Assembly: GCA_038133845.1 (NCBI GenBank)
Contig: JAYPUA010000040.1
Location: 1 to 30,929 of the forward strand
DNA: 30,929 bases
From: JAYPUA01 sp038133845
GTDB taxonomy: Bacteria > SAR324 > NAC60-12
Reading direction: 5' to 3'
This document shows positions 1-7,999 of the stretch, piece after piece. Each line of letters starts with the position of its first letter. Within the stretch, counting starts at the first letter, position 1. The notes under the pieces are model-generated. The model did not search any database and was not told where the DNA came from. It was given only the letters and a program-made list of their open reading frames with translations. The position numbers and the translations under genes were made by a program.

Positions 1-750
1 ACGGTCCGGGAGGATGTTGCGGACGCTTCCGCCCTGGATCACCCCGAAGCTGATCACGCTGGTGGTTCGTGCGTCGACAATCCGGGTCGAGATCTGCTGG
101 ATGGCCGTCACCAGCGCTGCGGCGGCCAGGACCCCGTCCTGACCGGTCTGGGGCGCAGAGCCGTGGGTGCCTGCGGCGTGGATCGTGAGGTCGATGTTGT
201 CCGAAGACGCCAGGGCCGCAGTCCCCGGGATGCCCACATGCCCATCAGGAATGCCGGGAAGGTTGTGGAAGGCATAGATCTCATCACAGGGAAAGCGCTC
301 CAGCATGCCGTCTCGAATCATCGCCACGGCCCCGGTGAGCAATTCCTCTGCAGGCTGAAAGATGAAGTGGGCTGTGCCGCTGAAGTCCGGATTTGCGGCG
401 AGGTGGGACGCCGCCGCAAGCAAGGTGACCATGTGGCCATCATGCCCGCAGCCGTGGAAGCGATCGGCAACCGTGGAGGCATAATGCAGCCCGGACTTCT
501 CGCACATCGGGAGCGCATCCAACTCGGCACGCAGTCCGATTGTGCGCCCTGCTCCCCGCTCCCCGTACAAGGTGCCCACCACCCCGGTCCCCCCCAACCC
601 GGTGACGACATCAAGCCCTGCCTCCCGAAGGCGAGCGGCAACAAACGCTGCCGTCCTCTCCTCCTGAAAGCCCGCCTCGGGATGGCGGTGCAGCTCGTGC
701 AGCCATCCCAGAACCGTCTTCTTGTTTTGAACGTACCAAGTGTCAAACAT
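1..750 (-). CDS. M20D-family amidohydrolase (hippurate / N-acyl-amino-acid hydrolase type), C-terminus cut by window edge
   Basis: Metal-dependent hydrolase of the M20D group, whose members release amino acids from N-acyl or amide conjugates (HipO, AbgB and IAA-amino-acid hydrolase relatives), probably in the cytoplasm. Reading from the ATG at 750 gives 250 open codons to the window edge. Family members are about 380-390 residues, so roughly the last 130 are missing. Visible motifs are RAELDALP (74-81), the metal site HGCGHDGH (99-106, with the Cys ligand typical of M20D), and QPAEE (132-136), which carries the catalytic Glu. The dimerisation-domain histidine is in THGSAP (195). The start is supported by AAGGAGG six bases upstream. 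It is divergent from the MarR gene across a 143-base gap, so control by that regulator is plausible. The substrate cannot be read from the sequence; an N-acylated or amide-linked amino acid would fit the neighbouring amino-acid operon. Confidence 0.9.
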   Translation of the reverse strand, partial: MFDTWYVQNKKTVLGWLHELHRHPEAGFQEERTAAFVAARLREAGLDVVTGLGGTGVVGTLYGERGAGRTIGLRAELDALPMCEKSGLHYASTVADRFHGCGHDGHMVTLLAAASHLAANPDFSGTAHFIFQPAEELLTGAVAMIRDGMLERFPCDEIYAFHNLPGIPDGHVGIPGTAALASSDNIDLTIHAAGTHGSAPQTGQDGVLAAAALVTAIQQISTRIVDARTTSVISFGVIQGGSVRNILPDR

Positions 751-813
751 TGCAACCTCCTTGCATCAACAAATATTCTCATTTTAAGACTAAATCAAGA
801 AAAAATTATTGTG

Positions 814-833
814 AATCGACATTTTTGTCCATT
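814..833. promoter_or_regulatory. Dyad in the divergent M20-marR gap, candidate MarR operator
   Basis: The gap between the divergent amidohydrolase and marR genes is AT-rich. It contains arms AATCGACA (814-821) and TGTCCATT (826-833) around TTTT, giving 8-bp arms with one mismatch. An outer, off-centre pair TTGTG (809-813) and CACAA (836-840) surrounds it. MarR proteins usually bind roughly 16-20 bp palindromes in their own divergent promoter, and this fits in size and place. No convincing sigma-70 boxes were assigned. Confidence 0.4.
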
Positions 834-893
834 TCCACAAGGATGCTCTGGTTCCAATTGCCTGGAGCCCTAACGACGGAAGAGATGAATTTG

Positions 894-1364
894 ATGAGTA
901 AAAACAAAATATTTCGTAACGAGCGGCTGACTTACCGTCTGAACATGCTGGCCAGCAAGGCCATCGCGGAGAATGACGAGATTTTTCTCAGGGAGACGGG
1001 GCTGGCCATCCGGGAGCTGCGAGTCCTGCGACTGATCGAGGACAACCCGGGGATGACCTTCGTGGACATCGCGGGTTGGACCGGCCTGGAGCGCAGCCTG
1101 ACTTCGCGCATCATTCAGCGTCTGCTGCGTGAGAAGTTGATTGTCCGGATCAATTCAAAGCAGGATGCGCGCAGGTTCGACCTGCACATCACAGAGAGCG
1201 GTCGCGCGGTCTGCAGGATTGGAGAGGAGGTCTCGGACCGGTTGGAGGAGGTCTTGATGGAACCGCTCACAGAGGAGGAGCGGCAGGTACTTGATGGTTT
1301 GCTGGAAAAGCTGGGAGGATGGGTCGTTTCCGAGGGCTACCGCAACAGGCTCAGCGAGCAGTAG
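894..1364 (+). CDS. MarR-family transcriptional regulator
   Basis: A 156-residue winged-helix regulator of MarR type, a size normal for the family. The central helix-turn-helix covers about residues 55-84, with recognition helix ERSLTSRIIQRLLREK. The wing carries the family signature DARRFDLHIT (91-100), close to the D-x-R-x3-L-x-LT consensus. Start choice: ATG 894 lies nine bases after GGAAGAG (878-884). ATG 885 is directly adjacent to that motif and is the alternative. A longer in-frame extension back to 750 is unlike the family. MarR proteins bind DNA as dimers and release it on binding small, often aromatic, ligands. Divergence from the M20 hydrolase suggests it controls that gene and itself. 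It ends 66 bases from the convergent racemase-like gene. The ligand is unknown. Confidence 0.9.
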   Translation: MSKNKIFRNERLTYRLNMLASKAIAENDEIFLRETGLAIRELRVLRLIEDNPGMTFVDIAGWTGLERSLTSRIIQRLLREKLIVRINSKQDARRFDLHITESGRAVCRIGEEVSDRLEEVLMEPLTEEERQVLDGLLEKLGGWVVSEGYRNRLSEQ

Positions 1365-1430
1365 CAGTTCCTGACGGCCGGCTGCGGTCCCTTTCAGCGG
1401 AGGCGGTGTGAAGGTGGTTCTTGCCCGGCG

Positions 1431-2171
1431 TCAGCGCGAGTCGGTGATGCCTCTGGGGAACACCCGGGGTTGCAGCCCGGCCTGAAACCAGAGGATCATG
1501 CTGTAGATGGAATAGACCGGAAGTCCGGTGACCTGCCGCAACCGGGGAGCGTAGGGGGCCATATTGGTGCACTCCAGCACAAGAGCGCCGACCTCCGGAT
1601 GCTCCTGCTGGAGCCTCAGCGCGGCCTGCGTGACCTCCTCGGAGGCCTTCTCAACATCCAGCACCGTCTCATCTCCCAGAATGACCCGGGCGAACTCCTC
1701 GCTGTCCTCGAGACCTGCGATGGGGGTATCCGAAGGGACATGTACCGCCTTGAGGTGCGCCTCCGAGAGAGAAGCTCGGTTTGCCGTGACAACACCGGCT
1801 CGTTTCCCGCCCCCAAGCAGGCTGTTGACCATCTGAACCTGCAGGAGCGAGGAGGTGGCGACCGGAACAGGGAGACGCGCTTTCAGCGTCTGCTGGTGCA
1901 GCGCCATGAAGCCGCAGCTGGTGGTAATCCCGTCCGCCCCCTGCGCCACGAGGTCCAGACCGGCCTCCACAAATGCCTCCACCAGTCCCTCTGCACCCTG
2001 ATTGACCACACGGTGAACGGAGGCTCCCAGGATCTTGCGGAGCATCACGGGAAACGGCCAGGTCTCTCCATGCCCCACGTCTCCGGGAATGCGGGGAAAG
2101 CGCGTCTCCAGCATCAGGATTCCGACGGTGGCTCCGTAGAAAGTCTTTCCTCCTCGGACAAGCTTGCTCAT
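1431..2171 (-). CDS. Asp/Glu racemase superfamily protein
   Basis: A 246-residue protein of the aspartate/glutamate/hydantoin racemase superfamily. These enzymes use two cysteines, one from each half of a pseudo-symmetric fold, for cofactor-independent proton transfer at an amino-acid alpha carbon; maleate isomerase uses related chemistry. Both cysteines are present: Cys86 in TTSCGFM and Cys201 in LECTNMAPY. The N-terminal GATVGILMLETRFPRIPGD is conserved in this subgroup. It is the last gene of the long minus-strand run, 60 bases after the LysR gene. A weak AAGAAG precedes the ATG. Being in the same run as an enolase-superfamily enzyme and a flavin amino-acid dehydrogenase, it could interconvert D and L forms for the dehydrogenase. 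The exact substrate, and racemase versus isomerase activity, cannot be told from sequence. Confidence 0.85.
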   Translation of the reverse strand: MSKLVRGGKTFYGATVGILMLETRFPRIPGDVGHGETWPFPVMLRKILGASVHRVVNQGAEGLVEAFVEAGLDLVAQGADGITTSCGFMALHQQTLKARLPVPVATSSLLQVQMVNSLLGGGKRAGVVTANRASLSEAHLKAVHVPSDTPIAGLEDSEEFARVILGDETVLDVEKASEEVTQAALRLQQEHPEVGALVLECTNMAPYAPRLRQVTGLPVYSIYSMILWFQAGLQPRVFPRGITDSR

Positions 2172-2212
2172 TTGACTTCTTGATTCCGTTCTCGATTCAG
2201 TGAGGAACCCGA

Positions 2213-2224
2213 CTCCTTTCGGAG
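2213..2224 (-). other. Small GAAA-loop hairpin between LysR and racemase genes
   Basis: On the minus strand the gap between the LysR stop and the racemase start reads CTCC-GAAA-GGAG, a 4-bp stem closed by a GNRA-type loop. There is no U tract, so it is not a terminator. The stem contains a GGAG, but it lies about 40 bases from the racemase start, too far to act as its ribosome binding site. It may be a minor mRNA structure or chance. Confidence 0.25.
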
Positions 2225-2231
2225 GCGGTGC

Positions 2232-3116
2232 TCAGCGGGAGGTGAACTCGTTCATCACCTGAATGAAGTTCTCTGCCGCAATGGACGGCTTGCGCCGGCG
2301 AGAGTGGAGCACGCCGATTGTCATGTAGAAGTCGATGTCCACCGGTCGAAAGACAAGCCCGGGAACGATCGTCTCGTCAAACTGGTCGAATGGAAACACC
2401 AGCGAGATCCCGGCTCCATAACGTACAAAGTGGTAGATGTCTGCGGTGGAGCGAGTGGAGAGCTTGAGCCGATACCGGACCTGATTCTGGGCAAAGATAT
2501 TCTCGACGGAGTGTCGGACGTAGGTTCCCAAGGGAAAGGAGACGAAGTTCTCGCCGTTGAAGTCCTGAATGCTCACGCACTCCTTCTCCGCCAGGCGGTG
2601 TCCCTCTGGCATCACGCAGACCATCGGAACATCGAAGGTGTTGTGCACCTGGACCTCGCTGTTGTCGATGGGCAGGTTGGCGATTCCCAGGTCGTACTGC
2701 CTGGAATGAATCCAGTCCAGGACCACCGTTCGGGGATGGCTCTCGATCTCGGCGTTGATGTTCGGGTAGCGCTCCCAGAAACGCTCCATCACCTTGGGCA
2801 GCATCAGGTGGGCGAACCCGGGCATGGCGATGACGCGCAGATACCCCTTGTGCAGGACTCGAATGGACTCGGCGGTCTGGGAAAGCTCCTGCAGTCCGAT
2901 GAAGGATTTCTCCACCTCCTCGAAGAGGATCTCGGCCTCAGGAGTCGGAGTGAGGCGGCTCTTGCGGCGTTCAAACAGCTTGAACCCGATCTCGTGCTCC
3001 AGTTCGATGATCAGGCGGCTGACAGCAGGCTGAGTGATGAAGAGCACCTTCCCGGCGAGGGTCATGCTTCCGGTCTTCATCACGGCCTGGAAGGCTTCAA
3101 GCTGGCGAAAGTTCAT
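2232..3116 (-). CDS. LysR-family transcriptional regulator
   Basis: A 294-residue LysR-type regulator of normal length. The N-terminal winged helix-turn-helix occupies about residues 1-60, with TQPAVSRLIIELE (28-40) as recognition helix, followed by a linker helix. The effector-binding domain runs from about residue 90 and contains GYLRVIAMPGF, DLGIANLP and the YGAGISLVFPF segment of the second lobe. It lies within the minus-strand run, 62 bases downstream of the alpha-subunit gene and 60 bases upstream of the racemase gene, instead of divergent from a target as most LysR genes are. It may respond to a substrate or intermediate of the oxidase pathway and act on the promoter upstream of the binding-protein gene; that target is inferred from co-location only. 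Confidence 0.93.
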   Translation of the reverse strand: MNFRQLEAFQAVMKTGSMTLAGKVLFITQPAVSRLIIELEHEIGFKLFERRKSRLTPTPEAEILFEEVEKSFIGLQELSQTAESIRVLHKGYLRVIAMPGFAHLMLPKVMERFWERYPNINAEIESHPRTVVLDWIHSRQYDLGIANLPIDNSEVQVHNTFDVPMVCVMPEGHRLAEKECVSIQDFNGENFVSFPLGTYVRHSVENIFAQNQVRYRLKLSTRSTADIYHFVRYGAGISLVFPFDQFDETIVPGLVFRPVDIDFYMTIGVLHSRRRKPSIAAENFIQVMNEFTSR

Positions 3117-3156
3117 GGGCGTTCAGCAGGAATGGCAGGGAATGACGAATCACTGG

Positions 3157-3178
3157 TCCGCACCTCATTCTGTGCGGA
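3157..3178 (-). terminator. Stem-loop directly after the oxidase alpha gene, possible attenuator
   Basis: Seven-base perfect arms, TCCGCAC and GTGCGGA, flank an eight-base loop immediately beyond the alpha-subunit stop codon on the minus strand. No run of U follows, so it is a weak intrinsic terminator at best. It could lower read-through into the LysR gene or protect the upstream mRNA 3' end. Confidence 0.4.
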
Positions 3179-4585
3179 TCACTCCAGTCCTGCAAGCTCT
3201 CCGAGCGTTACCGGCTTGATGGGAGAGCGGATGCGGAAGTAGCCCACGTCCTCCGGGGTCAGCCCCCGCTCATCGGCGATCACCTCCGAGACCGTCAATC
3301 CGCACATCCGCGCCTGGCAAGGCCCCATCCCGCAGCGGATCATAGGCTTCACGCGGTCCGGATTCCTCGCCCCCATCTGTACGGCCTGACGGATGTCCCG
3401 CACCCGCACCTCTTCACAGCGGCAGACCAGCGTTTCTTCATCTTCCGGAACCAGCCAAGGGCGTGCGGGCTGAAAGAGCCTGTCCAGAAACGGGCGCACG
3501 GCCTGCTGTGCCTCCAGCTTCTGGCAAATCGGCAAGGCCTCTCGGTCTCTGGATTCGGCAGAGAGCTTTCCCAGAACGTGCGCCGTCTCCAACGCCGCGA
3601 GTTGCCCGGAGAGTTCGGAGACCGCTGCTCCGTTGACACGACCACAGTCTCCGGCGACGCCCACGTTCTCCACGGAGGTGTTCCCCCAAGGATCCAGCAC
3701 CGGCTCCCAGTAGCGCTGGGCGGCATACCATTGATGCTCGCATCCCAGCTGCCGGCTGATCTGAACGTTGGGGACCACGCCGTGATGCAGCAACAGCAGG
3801 TCCGCTGGAACCGTCCGCCACTCGCCGCCTCTGCGGAAGCGAACCTGCTCGAGCTGCTGTTCCCCCTGAGCCTCAATCGCATCCACTCCTTGATAAACCG
3901 GGACTCCGGAGGTGTGCAGCTTCCAGAGCATGCCCAGCCCCTTGGTCAGGTAACCCATACCGCGCAGAGCCTGAGGCAGGTGCGGCAGGGCCTTCCAGAG
4001 GGAACTGGCCGGGTTGGTGTCCAGAAACGCGCCGATCTTCACCCCGGCATCGAGCAGGCGGCAGGCGATCAACAGCAGCAGCGGACCGCTGCCGGCCATT
4101 ACGATCTCGCCCGTTGGGAGCAGCCCGGAGCTTTTGTACAGCACGTCTGCCGCAGTGCAGGCCATCACCCCCGGAAGAGTCCATCCGGGCAGCGGCATCG
4201 GACGCTCCATCGCGCCGATGGTGACCAACAGCCTTCGGGCACGGCACTGGTTGGGAGTCGAAGTCCGGGAGTTGAGCAAGTCCAGGTGGTGCACCGTCAG
4301 GTCCGGGTCGATCTGCCACACGGAGCGTCCGGGGAGGTAGGTTGCTCCACACGCTCGGAAGCGTCGAGCCAGATCGCTGGCCTGCAGGTAGTCCTTCCCC
4401 AACTTCTGGAACTCCTGGCTCCTCTCGGACTCCATGGCCTCCAGATTGCGGTAGATCTGTCCTCCAACCGCAGGCTGTTCATCAAGCACCAGCACCTGCA
4501 GGCCGTGAGCCCGGGCGGTCACGGCCGCCGACATCCCTGCCGGACCGGAACCAATGATGACGTAATCGTACTCGGGCGTGTCCAT
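3179..4585 (-). CDS. FAD/NAD-binding alpha subunit of an HcnB / opine-oxidase-like dehydrogenase
   Basis: A 468-residue flavoprotein matching the HcnB / OoxA / D-hydroxyproline dehydrogenase alpha-subunit family. An N-terminal dinucleotide fold (IIGSGPAG from about residue 10) and a second nucleotide-binding fold (MAGSGPLLLL, about 162) are followed by a C-terminal BFD-like iron-sulfur region. That region has Cys388, Cys390, Cys418 and Cys423 (plus Cys428) in CRCEEV and CGMGPCQARMC. In characterised relatives this subunit passes electrons from the substrate-oxidising beta subunit. Start: ATG 4585 has GGAG five bases upstream, overlapping the end of the gamma gene. An in-frame GTG at 4591 lacks a spaced ribosome site. 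The alpha, gamma and beta genes are adjacent, so they probably form one heteromeric complex that transfers electrons to a quinone or other carrier. The substrate could be glycine, an opine, D-proline/hydroxyproline or a relative; sequence alone does not decide. Confidence 0.9.
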   Translation of the reverse strand: MDTPEYDYVIIGSGPAGMSAAVTARAHGLQVLVLDEQPAVGGQIYRNLEAMESERSQEFQKLGKDYLQASDLARRFRACGATYLPGRSVWQIDPDLTVHHLDLLNSRTSTPNQCRARRLLVTIGAMERPMPLPGWTLPGVMACTAADVLYKSSGLLPTGEIVMAGSGPLLLLIACRLLDAGVKIGAFLDTNPASSLWKALPHLPQALRGMGYLTKGLGMLWKLHTSGVPVYQGVDAIEAQGEQQLEQVRFRRGGEWRTVPADLLLLHHGVVPNVQISRQLGCEHQWYAAQRYWEPVLDPWGNTSVENVGVAGDCGRVNGAAVSELSGQLAALETAHVLGKLSAESRDREALPICQKLEAQQAVRPFLDRLFQPARPWLVPEDEETLVCRCEEVRVRDIRQAVQMGARNPDRVKPMIRCGMGPCQARMCGLTVSEVIADERGLTPEDVGYFRIRSPIKPVTLGELAGLE

Positions 4586-4587
4586 GG

Positions 4588-4872
4588 TCACTCCAGCAAG
4601 GGGGAAGGTCGGTGAATCTGCATGCCTTCACGTACCAGAACCATGCAGGCCTGCTGATTGGGATGGCCGTCGATCTCCAGCAGGCACTCGAAGCAGACTC
4701 CCATCATGCAATAGGCCGCACGCGGCTGCCGACCGACCACAGAGGAACGCAAGGTCAGGTGCCCCTCGGCCATCAGCGCCGCAGCGACGGTCTGTCCTGC
4801 CCCCACCTGTAGCGGCTCGCCCTCAAAGGTGATCTGAACCGCCTCCCGGACTTCAGGCGGCTTTTGGAACAT
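4588..4872 (-). CDS. (2Fe-2S)-binding gamma subunit (HcnA-like)
   Basis: A 94-residue plant-type ferredoxin-like subunit. The cluster ligands are Cys55, Cys60, Cys63 and Cys76, in the spacing C-x4-C-x2-C-x12-C within YCMMGVCFECLLEIDG and QQACM. This is the layout of the small subunit of hydrogen cyanide synthase (HcnA), opine oxidases and D-hydroxyproline dehydrogenase. A strong GAGGAGG lies four bases before the ATG. The gene overlaps the end of the beta-subunit gene by 20 bases and ends just before the alpha start, so the three are probably translationally coupled. It should relay electrons between the two flavin subunits. Confidence 0.92.
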   Translation of the reverse strand: MFQKPPEVREAVQITFEGEPLQVGAGQTVAAALMAEGHLTLRSSVVGRQPRAAYCMMGVCFECLLEIDGHPNQQACMVLVREGMQIHRPSPLLE

Positions 4873-5980
4873 CGAACCTCCTCGGGTGAAACACGTCGAA
4901 CCCTCGCGGTTCCTCCCCCTCCAGCACCCAATCCACCAGGTAGCTGGAGTGCAAAGAAGCCAGGCTGACGCCGCTGTGGCTGGTGACCGCGTAGGCTCCC
5001 GGACAACTTTCCGAGGCCACGTACACCGGTTTTTGATCAGGAGTCAGCACCCGCAGAGCGCCCCAGCTTCGGATGAGCTGCAGGTCCTTGACCAGTGGGA
5101 AGACCTCAATCGCGTGGGTGGCAATCTCCTGCATGATCTCTCGGGTGGTGCTCAGGTCGTAGCCCACGTCCTCATGCGAGGCGCCAAGCATGAAGCTCCC
5201 GTCCGCGTTCTGCCGGATGCGTCCGGTCGCATACGGGAAGACGTGCCGCGTCCGCTCCGTGACCAGCACCTGACCGCGCTCCGGACGAACCGGAACGGTC
5301 ATGCCCACCCACTCGGCCAGACGCGTCGTGGCCAAACCGCTGGCCAGGATCAGCTTCCGGGCCCGGAAGGTGTGGGTCTCGGTGCGGACCTCGAAGGCCT
5401 CTCCCTCGCGGGTGATCTCCTGCACCGTGTGTCCCGGATGAAAGGCTCCTCCATGTTGGTGAAAGCCCTGATGCAAGGCCTTGAGCAGGTGCAGTGGATT
5501 GGCAAAGCCGTCGTGTGGACAGAACGAGCCGCCGGAGACCTTCGGGCCGAGCGTCAGATCCGGGAGCATCTGCTGCATCTCGTCACGCGTGAGCATCTCA
5601 CAGTCGTAGGTACCGGTGAAGGACTGCTCCTCCATCTGCTTGAGCATGACGGCCCGGCGCTCCAGTTCCTCCTCTCCCAGGCACACCTCGAATCCCCCGG
5701 TCCGGTGATAGTGCATCCGGATCCCGGTCTCGGCCTCCAACTCTTCGGAGAAGGCCGGCCAGCGCTGAGTCGCCTCGACGCTCCACTCCGCATAGCGGGG
5801 CATCCCGTATCCCTTCCCCTGGACCCAGACGAGCCCGAAGTTCCCACGCGAGGCCGTCAGGCGCAGGTCCTCCCGGTCAAGCAGAAGGGTCCGAACCTTT
5901 CGCTTGGACAGGCCGTAGGCCAAGGAAGCTCCGATGACTCCGCCTCCGATGATCAGGACGTCACTGTGTTCATGCGGCAT
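4853..5980 (-). CDS. DAO-family FAD oxidoreductase, catalytic beta subunit (HcnC / OoxB / SoxB-like)
   Basis: A 375-residue member of the D-amino-acid-oxidase/glycine-oxidase fold family. It opens with IIGGGVIGASLAYGL (about 10-24), the FAD-ADP site, and the acidic end of the second strand in LLLDRED. Residues 40-60 (RLTASRGNFGLVWVQGKG) are the substrate-side flavin loop seen in sarcosine/glycine-oxidase relatives. HSGVSLA near the C-terminus contacts the flavin in family structures. In HcnABC and opine oxidases this subunit oxidises the C-N bond of a secondary or alpha amine. The gene starts seven bases after the upstream ATPase gene with no clear ribosome site, suggesting coupling, and overlaps the gamma gene. 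Together with gamma and alpha it makes a membrane- or electron-carrier-linked dehydrogenase. The exact amine is unknown. Confidence 0.9.
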   Translation of the reverse strand: MPHEHSDVLIIGGGVIGASLAYGLSKRKVRTLLLDREDLRLTASRGNFGLVWVQGKGYGMPRYAEWSVEATQRWPAFSEELEAETGIRMHYHRTGGFEVCLGEEELERRAVMLKQMEEQSFTGTYDCEMLTRDEMQQMLPDLTLGPKVSGGSFCPHDGFANPLHLLKALHQGFHQHGGAFHPGHTVQEITREGEAFEVRTETHTFRARKLILASGLATTRLAEWVGMTVPVRPERGQVLVTERTRHVFPYATGRIRQNADGSFMLGASHEDVGYDLSTTREIMQEIATHAIEVFPLVKDLQLIRSWGALRVLTPDQKPVYVASESCPGAYAVTSHSGVSLASLHSSYLVDWVLEGEEPRGFDVFHPRRFDVPKAA

Positions 5981-5987
5981 AGGCAGG

Positions 5988-6995
5988 TCAGGCTAGGGGT
6001 GGGTCGGCGAGTTCGTCAAGCCGGTGACAGGAGGCCTGGTGCAGGCTCCCGGAGGTGCGATCCAGCGAGAGGAAGGTCTGCCCGCACGACTCGTTGCTGT
6101 AGGGACAACGCGGCGCAAAGCGGCATCCGGGAGGAGGATCAATCGGGCGAGAGAGGTCGCCGGAGATGTTGGGGATGGGGCGACGCACCCGAGGGTCCGG
6201 CACCGGGACGGCATTGATCAGGGCCCGGGTGTAGGGATGCTTCGGGTTGCGGATGACCTCCATCGTGGGGCCAATCTCCATCGCCTGACCGAGGTACATG
6301 ATCATCAGCCGGTCGGCAATGTGCCCAAGGATCGAGAGGTCGTGGGAGACGTAGACGCAGGAGAAATTGCGCTGCCGGGCCAGCTCCTTGAGCAGGTCCA
6401 GGATTCCTGCCCGGATCGACACATCGAGCATCGAGAGCGGCTCATCGGCCACGACCATCCGAGGCTCCATCACCAGCGCACTGGCGATGCCCACCCGCTG
6501 TCGCTCGCCGCCGCTCAGTTCGTGAGGATAGCGCTCCGCATACTTCCCTGGAGGCAACCCCACCCCTCGCAGGATCTCCTCAACCCGTCCGGAGATCTCA
6601 CTCTCTGGCCAAAGCTGCAGCGCCCGCGGCCCCTCGGCAACGGTGTCAAGGACCCGGAAGCGCGGGTTGAGCGATTCGTAGGGATCCTGGAAGATCATCT
6701 GCACCTGGTGCCGATACCAGCGCTGCTCCTGCGGACCAAACCCGCTCAGATTCTTGCCCTGGTAGAGGATCTCCCCAGAGGTGGGGGCGAGCAGTCCGGA
6801 GATCATCATGCAGGTGGTGGACTTGCCACATCCGGACTCTCCGGCGATCCCGAGCACCTCGTTCTCCTCCAGAGAGAAGCTGACCGACTCCACCGCCTTG
6901 ATCTTGCGGTCCGGTTGGTTGTGCATCCAGCGTCCGAGCAAACCGGCCTTGATGTCAAAATGCCGGGAGACCTGCTTCAGTTCAAGGAGCGCCAC
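5988..6995 (-). CDS. Dipeptide/oligopeptide-type ABC transporter ATPase (DppF/OppF-like)
   Basis: A 335-residue nucleotide-binding subunit. Walker A is GESGCGKST (52-60), the Q-loop lies in QMIFQDPYESLNP, and the signature is LSGGERQR. Walker B/D-loop is MVVADEPLSMLD and the switch His is in VYVSHDLS. The C-terminal oligopeptide-transporter extension has CRFAPRCPYSNESC, the Cys-rich tail found in Dpp/Opp ATPases. The start is GTG at 6995 with AAGGCGAC upstream, overlapping the paired ATPase gene by 19 bases. It should pair with the next ATPase to drive the DppB/DppC-type permeases of this operon. The family transports peptides, nickel, sugars and opines, so the peptide label is structural only. 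Confidence 0.94.
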   Translation of the reverse strand: MALLELKQVSRHFDIKAGLLGRWMHNQPDRKIKAVESVSFSLEENEVLGIAGESGCGKSTTCMMISGLLAPTSGEILYQGKNLSGFGPQEQRWYRHQVQMIFQDPYESLNPRFRVLDTVAEGPRALQLWPESEISGRVEEILRGVGLPPGKYAERYPHELSGGERQRVGIASALVMEPRMVVADEPLSMLDVSIRAGILDLLKELARQRNFSCVYVSHDLSILGHIADRLMIMYLGQAMEIGPTMEVIRNPKHPYTRALINAVPVPDPRVRRPIPNISGDLSRPIDPPPGCRFAPRCPYSNESCGQTFLSLDRTSGSLHQASCHRLDELADPPLA

Positions 6996-7999
6996 GTCGC
7001 CTTTTCGGAAGCCTGCTCGCGCAGGTGGGTTGCTTCAGGATGCCGGAAACAGCGGACCTCATGGAACTCTGCCAGAGCCTCCACCTGTGGAAGCTCGGAG
7101 GCACAGCGTTCCAGACGGAACGGACAGCGCTCCTCGAACGGACAGCCCACCGGGGCTCCGATCAGGGTGGGCGGAGAGCCCGGGATGGAGATCAGCTCCT
7201 GTCCGAGGTTGCGGATTGAGGGGAAGGCGTTCTTGAGCCCAAGCGTGTAGGGATGGCAGGGGGACTCGAACAGCTCCAGCGCCGGGGCCTGCTCCATGAT
7301 CTGCCCTCCGTACATCACGGCGATGCGGTCGCTCATCTCGGCAATCACGGCGATGTCGTGGGTGATCAGGATGATGGAGCTGGAGATCTGCTCCCGGATC
7401 TCCCGAATACGCCGCAGGATGCGCTCCTGCACCAGCACGTCCAGCCCGGTGGTCGGCTCGTCCATGATGATCAGGCCGGGATCAAGCGCGAGCGACATGG
7501 CGATCATGGCCCGCTGGCGCATCCCTCCGGAGAACTCGTGGGGGAAGTTGTGCATCAGGTCCGGCTGCAGCCCGACCACGTCAAACAACTCCGCCACGCG
7601 CTCCTGAGCCTCGGCCTTTGACTTTCGGGTGTGGGCCTGGATCGCCTCGACCACCTGCTCGCCGACTCGATACACCGGGTTGAGCGAGTTCATGGCGCTC
7701 TGCGGGACCAGCGACATCCGCGACCACAGGACCTGCTGCCGGAAGGCGGACTCGGAGAGGCTCTGCAGGTCCTGTCCCTCGTAGGAGATCTCCTGAGCCG
7801 TGACAATGGCGTTGTCGGAGTGCAGACGCATCAGAGCTCGGATCAGGGTGGACTTGCCACATCCGGACTCTCCGGCAATGCCGAACACCTCGTTCTCCAA
7901 CACATCAAACGAGACGTCACTGACCGCATGCACCTCCCCGGCACGCGTCTGGTAGCGTACGCTCAGGTCTCGGACCCCCAACACTCGCTTGCGGCTCAT
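6977..7999 (-). CDS. Dipeptide/oligopeptide-type ABC transporter ATPase (DppD/OppD-like)
   Basis: A 340-residue nucleotide-binding subunit, partner of the GTG-started ATPase downstream. Walker A is GESGCGKST (43-51). The signature is FSGGMRQR followed by LIIMDEPTTGLD, the usual DppD form, and the switch His is in LITHDIAVIAE. The C-terminal extension includes CPFEERCPFRLERC. Its ATG lies in an ATGA overlap with the stop of the DppC-like permease, and its end overlaps the DppF-like gene, so the ATPases and permease are translationally coupled. Confidence 0.94.
   Translation of the reverse strand: MSRKRVLGVRDLSVRYQTRAGEVHAVSDVSFDVLENEVFGIAGESGCGKSTLIRALMRLHSDNAIVTAQEISYEGQDLQSLSESAFRQQVLWSRMSLVPQSAMNSLNPVYRVGEQVVEAIQAHTRKSKAEAQERVAELFDVVGLQPDLMHNFPHEFSGGMRQRAMIAMSLALDPGLIIMDEPTTGLDVLVQERILRRIREIREQISSSIILITHDIAVIAEMSDRIAVMYGGQIMEQAPALELFESPCHPYTLGLKNAFPSIRNLGQELISIPGSPPTLIGAPVGCPFEERCPFRLERCASELPQVEALAEFHEVRCFRHPEATHLREQASEKATWRSLN

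Noticed and set aside
750..893. Longer start for the MarR gene
   Set aside because: The extension runs through the AT-rich promoter gap, does not resemble MarR N-termini and lacks a ribosome site.
1365..1430. Bidirectional terminator between the convergent MarR and racemase genes
   Set aside because: The 66 bases are G+C-rich, but I could not find a stem of useful length with a U tail on either strand.
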